From NCBI GenBank assembly GCA_031411335.1, contig JANOAX010000268.1, positions 1-16,313 on the forward strand: DNA of 16,313 nt, read 5' to 3'. A program made the translations under genes and the position numbers. Under the pieces are notes generated by a model. The model was given only the letters and a program-made list of their open reading frames with translations, was not told where the DNA came from and did not search any database. The stretch comes from JAJTFW01 sp031411335 (GTDB lineage: Bacteria; Bacteroidota; Bacteroidia; AKYH767-A; OLB10). Below are positions 1-5,710 of the stretch, in pieces (the first letter of the stretch is position 1; every line of letters starts with the position of its first letter).

Positions 1-483
1 AATGCAAATAACTATCAATTACAAGTAGCAACAACCATTTCTTTTAGTGGAGCAAGTACCGTCTTTAATCAATCGGGATTAACAAATACTTCACAGCAAA
101 TTCCTGCATTAAATCCCAATACTCGTTACTATTGGAGAGTGCGAAGTTATAATGGCACTACGGCTGGATATTTTTCCACTCGCTTTACTTTTGAAACAGG
201 AACAACCACTGGAATTATTAATGCACAGCAAGAAGATGTGATAACTTCCATCTACCCAAATCCTGCTACACAACAATTAAATGTTGAACTGAAAATGCAA
301 GACAATGCTCCGCTTCAAATGAAGTTAAGAGATGTACAAGGAAAAATTGTTTGGAGTCAAGAGTATAAATATTCCGAAGAGTTAAAAGTGAAAATTGATA
401 TTAGTTTATTTTCAAAAGGACTCTATTTGTTAGATGTTCAACAGGGCACCTATTTTGTTTCGGAGAAAATTGTTGTAGAGTAA
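1..483 (+). CDS. C-terminal part of a secreted protein with FN3-like domain and T9SS type A sorting domain (5' end outside window)
   Basis: The frame is open from the first base, so this is the last 160 residues of a longer protein. Residues about 1-66 look like the end of a fibronectin type III-like domain, with the motif NPNTRYYWRVRSYNG at about residues 39-53 matching the usual F-strand pattern. A linker follows, then a T9SS type A sorting domain from about residue 82, with IYPNP at 84-88, a VQGK-type turn and a GLYLLDV strand near the end. Proteins of this kind are exported by Sec, carried over the outer membrane by the type IX system, trimmed at this domain and released or attached to the surface. 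The role of the rest of the protein cannot be told. rpiB starts 30 nt downstream, so read-through transcription is possible. Confidence 0.9.
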   Translation, partial: NANNYQLQVATTISFSGASTVFNQSGLTNTSQQIPALNPNTRYYWRVRSYNGTTAGYFSTRFTFETGTTTGIINAQQEDVITSIYPNPATQQLNVELKMQDNAPLQMKLRDVQGKIVWSQEYKYSEELKVKIDISLFSKGLYLLDVQQGTYFVSEKIVVE

Positions 484-513
484 CGATCATTAATTTATAA
501 AACAGAAAAATAG

Positions 514-942
514 ATGAATTTCCACATAGGTTCCGATCACGCCGGATATGAAATGAAAGAAGTAGTGAAGGAGTATTTAACTTCGCTCGGACACAGTTAT
601 ACAGATCATGGGACCAACAGTGCAGAAAGTACCGATTACCCTGACTATGCACATGCCGTTGCGTCGGCCGTGGAAGCCGAGGCGGAAGGTCGTGGTATTC
701 TACTTTGCGGAAGTGCTAATGGTGTTTGTATGACGGCAAATAAGCATGCTGGTATTCGTGCTGCTTTGTGTTGGACACCCGAAATTGCTTCCTTAGCACG
801 TCAACATAATAATGCAAATATTTTGTGTATCCCCGCTCGATTTGTGAGTGATGAGGTAGCACGAGAAATGGTAGCAGCGTTTGTGACCGTCCCATTTGAA
901 GGTGGTCGTCATCAATTGCGTGTCGATAAAATTTCTTGTTAA
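514..942 (+). CDS. rpiB: Ribose-5-phosphate isomerase B
   Basis: The 142-residue product belongs to the RpiB/LacA family, which interconverts ribose-5-phosphate and ribulose-5-phosphate in the non-oxidative pentose phosphate pathway in the cytosol. Visible motifs are GSDHAG at residues 6-11 (Asp8 and His9 of the phosphosugar site), CGSANGV at 65-71 with the catalytic-base Cys65, NKHAGIRAALC at 76-86, and ARQHNNANIL at 95-104 with His98. The length is close to the usual 140-150. The usual CGSGNG or CGTGxG loop is CGSANG here, a Gly-to-Ala change in the anion-hole loop that is probably tolerated. The ATG at 514 is chosen because MNFHIGSDHAG is the standard N-terminus. The aminotransferase gene begins 9 nt after the stop, which suggests one operon. 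Members of this fold can act on other phosphosugars (allose, galactose), so the substrate is inferred. Confidence 0.95.
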   Translation: MNFHIGSDHAGYEMKEVVKEYLTSLGHSYTDHGTNSAESTDYPDYAHAVASAVEAEAEGRGILLCGSANGVCMTANKHAGIRAALCWTPEIASLARQHNNANILCIPARFVSDEVAREMVAAFVTVPFEGGRHQLRVDKISC

Positions 943-951
943 TATACTTTT

Positions 952-1875
952 ATGTTAACAGGTACTCATACCGCAGAACACGATTCGCGTAATGATTCTA
1001 TTTTAATATTTATCAACGATGAATTGTTTCCGCGTGCAGAAGCTAAAATTTCTGTGTTCGATAGTGGCTATTTAGTCGGGGATGGAATTTGGGAAGCCGT
1101 AAGATTGTATGATGGTGTATTGGTTTTTTTAGATCAACACCTAAATCGTTTATGGAGCGCAGCAGCAAATGTTGGTTTGGATTTAAAAATGACGAAAGCA
1201 GAGTTAAAAGCGAAAATTCAGCGTACGCTCGATGCAAATCAGATGACCGACAAAGTGCACGTGCGCATTATGATTACACGAGGCTTCAAAAAAACGCCTT
1301 CGCAAGATCCCCGACTCACCATCAGCGGACCCAATATTGTTATTATCGCCGAACATAAAATAGCTTCAACAGAAGTAGCTCAAAAAGGAATTACATTATT
1401 CACAAGTACCATTCGAAGAGGTTCACCTGATTATTTAGATCCTCGATTAAATTGTCATAGCAAACTTCACGAAGTGCAAGCACTTATTCAAGCACTCGAA
1501 GCAGGAGCTGATGAAGCGTTGATGTTAGATATTAATGGATTCGTTTCTACCTGCAATGCCACCAACTTTTTTATTGTACGAGGGAATGAAGTATGGACAT
1601 CCACAGGCAAGTATTGCATGAATGGAATTACGAGAGAGAATGTAATTCGAGTTTTTGAAAAGCATAGTATTGTTTGTCATCAAAAAGATTTTTCTTTATT
1701 CGATGTGTATAGTGCCGACGAAGCATTTGCTACCGGAACTTTTGGTGGACTTACTCCCGTAATTAAGATTGATGGTCGTGTAATCGGTGATGGAAAACCA
1801 GGTAGTATGACCGCACAATTAAGCGAATGGTATGCAGCGTTAGTGAAAGATGAAGTGAAAAAAGTGAAAGGATAA
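952..1875 (+). CDS. PLP-dependent class IV aminotransferase (branched-chain aminotransferase-like)
   Basis: The 307-residue protein shows the fold-type IV aminotransferase pattern throughout: SVFDSGYLVGDGIWEAVRLYDG at 34-55, HLNRLW at 63-68, the likely PLP-binding Lys171 in HSKLHEVQALIQA, then GADEALMLDINGF at 185-197, ATNFFIV at 203-209, NGITRENVI at 224-232 and a late TGTFGGLTPVIKIDGR at 261-276. The family includes IlvE, D-amino-acid aminotransferase and PabC; the closest look is to the plant 'branched-chain aminotransferase-like' proteins as I recall them, so the substrate is not assigned. Oddity: the usual GxxxE motif, whose Glu contacts the pyridine nitrogen of PLP, reads GFVST here, with Thr200. 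It sits 9 nt after rpiB and 9 nt before the sulfotransferase-like gene, and these spacings suggest co-transcription and shared function with the latter. Confidence 0.9.
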   Translation: MLTGTHTAEHDSRNDSILIFINDELFPRAEAKISVFDSGYLVGDGIWEAVRLYDGVLVFLDQHLNRLWSAAANVGLDLKMTKAELKAKIQRTLDANQMTDKVHVRIMITRGFKKTPSQDPRLTISGPNIVIIAEHKIASTEVAQKGITLFTSTIRRGSPDYLDPRLNCHSKLHEVQALIQALEAGADEALMLDINGFVSTCNATNFFIVRGNEVWTSTGKYCMNGITRENVIRVFEKHSIVCHQKDFSLFDVYSADEAFATGTFGGLTPVIKIDGRVIGDGKPGSMTAQLSEWYAALVKDEVKKVKG

Positions 1876-1884
1876 TTTATACAG

Positions 1885-2616
1885 ATGTCGATCGAAAATT
1901 GCAAAAGAATTTGTTTGTGGTCGGGACCTAGAAATATTTCCACTGCCTTGATGTATTCCTTTGCGCAACGTCCCGATACACTCGTTTTTGATGAGCCTTT
2001 ATACGGACATTATTTAAAAAATACAGATGCTAAAACATATCATCCTGGTGCCGATGAAGTTTTAGCTTCCATGGAAACGAATGGAGAGAAAGTAATTCAA
2101 ATGATGATGGGAAACCATCCAAAAGAAGTTGTCTTTTTCAAAAACATGGGACATCATCTATTGAATTTGGATACAACATTTATGCGTTCGGTGTTCAATG
2201 TGATTTTAACTCGAGATCCCGCGGAAGTTATTCCCAGCTTTGCTAAGGAGATTGAGAATCCGAGTATGATCGATATTGGTTTTGAGGCACAAGTACATCT
2301 GCTAGAAAAATTGCAAAGCATGCAAGCAGAAGTGTTAGTGATGGACTCAAATACCATCTTGAAAAACCCGGCAGCGGAACTTGAAAAATTATGTGCGAAT
2401 ATCGGCATTCCCTATTATGCAGGAATGTTAACCTGGAAAGCCGAACCCCGAGCAGAAGATGGGATCTGGGCAAAACATTGGTACAAAAATGTACATGCCT
2501 CCTCAGGTTTTCAACCCTATGTAAAAAAAGACATGCAATTGGAGGATCGGCTGATTCCCTTGTATCATGCGGCCTTGCCTTTTTACGAAAAATTGATTTC
2601 GTTCTCAAGGCTGTAA
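1885..2616 (+). CDS. Sulfotransferase-like P-loop protein
   Basis: The 243-residue protein starts with a strand and a P-loop-like turn, ICLWSGPRNISTALMYSF at 9-26, which fits the 5'-phosphosulfate-binding loop of PAPS-dependent sulfotransferases. FNVILTRDPAEVIPSF at 104-119 fits the second PAPS signature, with Arg110 and Ser118 in the 3'-phosphate-binding positions. FDEPLYGHYL at 35-44 and VVFFKNMGHHLL at 82-93 are also typical of this subfamily. There is no signal peptide or membrane segment, so it should be cytosolic. The acceptor substrate is unknown. The subfamily occurs next to, or fused with, class IV aminotransferases, and the 9-nt gap to the upstream aminotransferase supports a joint role. 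True PAPS use is inferred from the motifs; a nucleotide-dependent kinase or another P-loop activity cannot be excluded. Confidence 0.8.
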   Translation: MSIENCKRICLWSGPRNISTALMYSFAQRPDTLVFDEPLYGHYLKNTDAKTYHPGADEVLASMETNGEKVIQMMMGNHPKEVVFFKNMGHHLLNLDTTFMRSVFNVILTRDPAEVIPSFAKEIENPSMIDIGFEAQVHLLEKLQSMQAEVLVMDSNTILKNPAAELEKLCANIGIPYYAGMLTWKAEPRAEDGIWAKHWYKNVHASSGFQPYVKKDMQLEDRLIPLYHAALPFYEKLISFSRL

Positions 2617-2618
2617 CA

Positions 2619-2648
2619 CACTCCCATAAATTAAGGAGGTGATTTTTG
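2619..2648 (+). terminator. Weak terminator-like hairpin after the rpiB/aminotransferase/sulfotransferase cluster
   Basis: CACTCC at 2619-2624 can pair with GGAGGTG at 2635-2641, leaving one bulged G and a 10-nt AT-rich loop, and ATTTTTG follows. It lies 2 nt after the sulfotransferase-like stop codon. The stem is short and imperfect, so it may be only a partial terminator. The 3' arm happens to be a near-perfect Shine-Dalgarno sequence, discussed under findings. Confidence 0.35.
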
Positions 2649-2690
2649 AATTCTTAATTAAACAATTGAATAAAACTATTACATTTGACT

Positions 2691-4244
2691 ATGAAAACAA
2701 CTCGCTACCTTCTTTTGATCTTGCTGACACTATTCACAACGATTAGCACCACTTCAGCTCAGCAAAATACATTTCAGCTGGATTTTTATCTTTCGACTCA
2801 AGACGACATTCGTGGTGTTATTCAGAATGCAGCCGGAGATTATGTGTTGGCCGGCTCTACGTTTAATGTAGTGAGTAATTATGATCCTGTCATTTCTATT
2901 GTTTCTCCAACGGGTGTCGTATTGCAAACGAAAACGTATACGTCTCTCTCCAGTGATTTCATTTATTCTATTTGTCAAACTGCGGATGGTGGATACTTTT
3001 TAACAGGTGCAACTTATATCAGTGCCAATAATTACGATTGCTTAGTCATTAAATTAGATGCTGCATTGAATACTGTATTTTACAAAAGTTATGGAACCGC
3101 AGGAAATGATTATGGTAATCGCGGTTTTGAAATTTCACCTGGACACTATACTGTTACAGGAACGATTGCACTGGGCGGAAGTGCAAAACCTTCTGTTGTT
3201 ACACTCAATAATCAAGGGAATGTAGTGAGTGAAGGATATTTAGTGACGAATCAATTCGCAAGTCCAAACTATAAAGGGAGCTATGTCGCAACGAATGAAA
3301 TCGCCCTATCGAATTTAACTAATGCCATTACCATTATAGATACGAATGGAATTATTGTTAAGCATTACGCCAATAGTTTTGGAACTTATTCCAGAGATAT
3401 TATCAAAGCTTCGAACGGGGAATATGTATGTATTAACTTCGCTATTTCAGGTATTCCAGGTGCCGGACCACTTACCGTAGCAAGAGTGGATAGCACACTT
3501 ACTACTTTCGTCGGAGGAAATTCTTTCAAAGTATTGGGGCGAGATTTAATTCCAGTTAAAATTATTCAAGATGCAGCGAATAATTTCTTGATTGCAGCAA
3601 ATGGATACGATTATAATTCGGGCAATTCGATACCTTTATTAATTAAAACGGATTCGGCTTGTAATTTACTCTGGTGTCATAATTTTATTCCTGCCGGCAG
3701 TGTGAATGCTTTTTTCAATTCTTTTGAAAGCACTTCCGATGGTGGATTTATTCTTGGAGGAAACAACGGTGCATGGAATAATCAACATTTCTTCTTGGTA
3801 AAGTTAGATTCATCAGGCAACAGCGTTTGTAATTCATCCCTCCTTTCTTTGCAGACGCAAGGAGTATCCACACAATCTCAAACTACACATGCGCAATATA
3901 CAGGTGCAGTAAGTGCACTTTCCTCTTCCATCCAATCATTCAACACAGCCAGCCCTATAATTAATTTGCTTTGCTTAAGCACTGCTGTGCAAGAGCTGGA
4001 GTCGACTAACGAAATCTCCATTTATCCCACTTTAGTGCAAGATGTATTTATCGTTAGGGCTGATGTCAATAACAAGATCGATATTTCTGTTTATGATGGT
4101 AAAGGATCACTCGTAATCCAGCAACAAATCGGGAGTGGATCAACTGTAAGTTTAGCAAATTATGAAGCAGGTTTTTATATTGTAAAATGTGGTTTGCCCG
4201 ATGGAAAGATCTATTCAACGCGCTTGTTTAAAACAGATTTGTAA
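2691..4244 (+). CDS. Secreted protein with repeated propeller-like strands and a divergent T9SS type A sorting domain
   Basis: I take the ATG at 2691 (517 residues), because it gives a clean signal peptide, MKTTRYLLLILLTLF then TTSA|Q, with cleavage after about residue 23. A TTG two codons upstream adds nothing. The body holds repeated units such as SICQTADGGYFLTGATY and CLVIKLDAALNTVFYKSYG, followed by later copies around DGGFILGGN and FFLVKLDSSGN. This pattern is common in large Bacteroidota surface proteins and suggests a beta-propeller, but I assign no ligand or enzyme activity. The C-terminal domain begins near residue 442 and keeps the overall sorting-domain layout (DISVYDGKGSLV, then GFYIVKC, then STRLFK). 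The hallmark YPNP is YPTL here, which is unusual. It appears to be a single-gene unit between the sulfotransferase-like and GNAT genes. Confidence 0.85.
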   Translation: MKTTRYLLLILLTLFTTISTTSAQQNTFQLDFYLSTQDDIRGVIQNAAGDYVLAGSTFNVVSNYDPVISIVSPTGVVLQTKTYTSLSSDFIYSICQTADGGYFLTGATYISANNYDCLVIKLDAALNTVFYKSYGTAGNDYGNRGFEISPGHYTVTGTIALGGSAKPSVVTLNNQGNVVSEGYLVTNQFASPNYKGSYVATNEIALSNLTNAITIIDTNGIIVKHYANSFGTYSRDIIKASNGEYVCINFAISGIPGAGPLTVARVDSTLTTFVGGNSFKVLGRDLIPVKIIQDAANNFLIAANGYDYNSGNSIPLLIKTDSACNLLWCHNFIPAGSVNAFFNSFESTSDGGFILGGNNGAWNNQHFFLVKLDSSGNSVCNSSLLSLQTQGVSTQSQTTHAQYTGAVSALSSSIQSFNTASPIINLLCLSTAVQELESTNEISIYPTLVQDVFIVRADVNNKIDISVYDGKGSLVIQQQIGSGSTVSLANYEAGFYIVKCGLPDGKIYSTRLFKTDL

Positions 4245-4272
4245 AAAGAGAAACTTTTGATCCCTATTTTTG
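4238..4272 (+). promoter_or_regulatory. Candidate Bacteroidota-type promoter for the GNAT gene
   Basis: TATTTTTG at 4265-4272 is an exact match to the -7 element TAnnTTTG. TTTG at 4238-4241, just before the upstream gene's stop codon, could be the -33 element with a 23-nt spacer, at the long end of the known range. Transcription would start near 4279, giving a leader of about 23 nt before the ATG at 4302. In AT-rich DNA such matches can arise by chance. Confidence 0.4.
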
Positions 4273-4301
4273 AATTCAAATGGATTGTATAGTTTTACAG
4301 A

Positions 4302-4811
4302 ATGATTATTGCCTCCACTGAGCGTTTGCATATTCGTGAATTATCTGTTTCTGACTCACCATTTATATTGGAGTTGGTGAACACGCCTACTTGGTTAAAA
4401 TTTATTGGCGACCGTGGTGTGAAAAATTTGGATGATGCTAAAGCCTATTTGAAAAAAGGCCCCTTAAAAAGTTACGATGACAATGGTTTTGGATTGTATT
4501 GGGTAGGTTTGAGAGATTCCAATTTACCCATTGGAATGTGCGGTGTAATTAAACGTGCAGATTTTGAAAGTCCAGATATTGGCTTTGCTTTTCTTCCTGA
4601 ATACGAAGGAAAAGGATATGGGTATGAGTCGGCGAGTGCTGTATTAGATTATTGCAAAACAGAATTTCATCTTAAAAGAATACTTGGCATTACCTTAGAA
4701 GAAAATACGGCCTCTATTCATTTACTTGAAAAACTCGGATTAAAATTCGAAAAGAAATTTATTTATGAGAAAACGAAGGAAGAGTTGTTGTTGTATGCGT
4801 TGAATTATTAA
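4302..4811 (+). CDS. GNAT family N-acetyltransferase (RimJ/RimL-like)
   Basis: The 169-residue protein has the GNAT layout. It begins STERLHIRELSVSD (strand 1, residues 5-18), has the strand YWVGLRDSNLPIGMCGVI at 66-83, the DIGFAFLPEYEGKGYGYESA segment at 92-111 with the acetyl-CoA-binding loop at about 101-109, and ENTASIHLLEKLGLKF at 134-149, which packs against the cofactor. The length is normal for the RimJ/RimL branch, which acetylates N-termini of ribosomal proteins or small-molecule amines. The substrate here is unknown, and there is nothing to suggest antibiotic resistance. It has its own candidate promoter upstream and no close partner downstream (89 nt to the next gene). Confidence 0.88.
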   Translation: MIIASTERLHIRELSVSDSPFILELVNTPTWLKFIGDRGVKNLDDAKAYLKKGPLKSYDDNGFGLYWVGLRDSNLPIGMCGVIKRADFESPDIGFAFLPEYEGKGYGYESASAVLDYCKTEFHLKRILGITLEENTASIHLLEKLGLKFEKKFIYEKTKEELLLYALNY

Positions 4812-4863
4812 TTACATTTTATTTAAAAGCTCTAGTTCTATTACTTCTTCGTTATTGAGACCC

Positions 4864-4898
4864 AATTCTGAATTCATAATTCTTAATTCTTAATTAAA
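4864..4898 (+). repeat. Short tandem array, five 7-bp units (AATTCTT-like)
   Basis: Five consecutive 7-bp units read AATTCTG, AATTCAT, AATTCTT, AATTCTT and AATTAAA. They end 2 nt before the ATG of the DUF2238 gene, so they form its immediate leader. A two-unit version (AATTCTT AATTAAA at 2649-2662) lies upstream of the T9SS gene that starts at 2691. The shared 15-nt stretch AATTCTTAATTAAAC occurs at 2649-2663 and 4885-4899. Confidence 0.7.
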
Positions 4899-4900
4899 CC

Positions 4901-5551
4901 ATGTCTTTCACCATCGCCATCACCAAAACCCGCACTCCCTTTAAATCGAATTATTGGTTGCAAGGATTTCTCTTCATCTTCTTAGCCATTTGGACCAGCA
5001 CCTTGGTTGGTACCAGCGATCTGAATAATTGGATATTGGAAAATGTATTGGTCTTTGTATTTCTTCCTTTTTTAATGATCTCCTATAAAAAGTATCAGTT
5101 TAGCGATGTGAGTTATTTGCTTTTTTGTATTTATTTATGCTTACATGTTTATGGATCAAAGTATACGTATGCAGAAAATCCATTTGGTTTTTGGTTACAA
5201 GATTATTTTCATTTTTCGCGAAACCATTATGATCGCATTGTGCATTTTAGTTTTGGATTTTTATTGGCTTATCCCATGCGAGAAATGTTTTTACGCTGGT
5301 TGAGTTTTCCAAAATGGGTGTCGTGGGTGCTGCCCATTGAAATTACATTGTCCATCAGTGGACTTTACGAATTAATAGAATGGGCGGTGGCCGATGTGTT
5401 TTTCAAGGCACAGGGAGATGCATACCTCGGAACACAAGGTGATGTTTGGGATGCTCAAAAAGATATTGCATTAGCGTTTAGCGGTGCGTTATTAGCTACT
5501 ACAATTGTGACTGTCGTTAAGAAAGTATTTAATATTTACGAAGAAAAATAA
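4901..5551 (+). CDS. DUF2238 / YjdF-type inner-membrane protein
   Basis: The 216-residue protein is strongly hydrophobic, with about five to six likely membrane helices: roughly 19-37, 44-61, 68-84, 112-127, 139-157 and 188-207. Conserved blocks fit the DUF2238 (YjdF) family: HVYGSKYTYAENPFG at 82-96, NHYDRIVHFSFGFLLAYP at 108-125, YELIEWAVAD at 156-165 and GTQGDVWDAQKDIALA at 177-192. The polar residues His, Tyr, Asp, Arg and Glu in or next to membrane segments hint at a binding or catalytic site, but no function is established for the family that I can name. It is a single gene, facing the kelch gene convergently across a 157-nt repeat region. I see no good promoter; the 7-bp repeat array occupies the leader. 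Confidence 0.88.
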   Translation: MSFTIAITKTRTPFKSNYWLQGFLFIFLAIWTSTLVGTSDLNNWILENVLVFVFLPFLMISYKKYQFSDVSYLLFCIYLCLHVYGSKYTYAENPFGFWLQDYFHFSRNHYDRIVHFSFGFLLAYPMREMFLRWLSFPKWVSWVLPIEITLSISGLYELIEWAVADVFFKAQGDAYLGTQGDVWDAQKDIALAFSGALLATTIVTVVKKVFNIYEEK

Positions 5552-5593
5552 GTCAATTTTTTTCTTAATCCAGGAAACGTAAAGGCTGCGCTG

Positions 5594-5660
5594 CGATAAA
5601 TTTTCTCGCAAAGGGCGCAAAGGCGAGAAGCCCTCCCCAGGGAGGCAAGCGCAAAGATTT
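5594..5660. repeat. Dispersed intergenic repeat of the CGCAAAG type, with hairpin
   Basis: The segment at 5594-5613 (starting CGATAAATTTTCTCG and ending CAAAG) is followed by GGCGCAAAGG at 5614-5623. It matches, at about 18 of 20 positions, the reverse complement of 16160-16179, which also has GGCGCAAAG close by (16144-16152 on the other strand). A 6-bp hairpin, CCTCCC-CA-GGGAGG at 5632-5645, is set inside the element, and a further GCGCAAAG follows at 5650-5657. It lies between two convergent genes and might also act as a two-way transcription stop, which is inference. Confidence 0.65.
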
Positions 5661-5668
5661 ACCGAATA

Positions 5669-5710
5669 AAAATCTAAAATCTAACAACCAACAACCAACA
5701 ACCAACAACT
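5669..5710. repeat. Short tandem array, six 7-bp units (AAAATCT/AACAACC)
   Basis: Six contiguous 7-bp units read AAAATCT twice, AACAACC three times and AACAACT once. The last unit runs into the TAG stop codon of the minus-strand kelch gene (complement of 5709-5711). The unit sequence changes along the array while the 7-bp period is kept, as also seen at 4864-4898. Confidence 0.75.

Noticed and set aside
401..652. 83-residue minus-strand frame over the start of rpiB
   Set aside because: It is antisense to rpiB and the T9SS domain, both strongly supported, and has no recognisable features.
2680..2687. TACATTTG as a promoter -7 element for the 2691 gene
   Set aside because: It matches TAnnTTTG but ends 3 nt before the ATG, so transcription would start inside the gene, and no TTTG lies at the right distance upstream.
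4864..5710. Short tandem repeats as a CRISPR array
   Set aside because: The units are 7 bp and contiguous with no spacers, and no cas gene is present.
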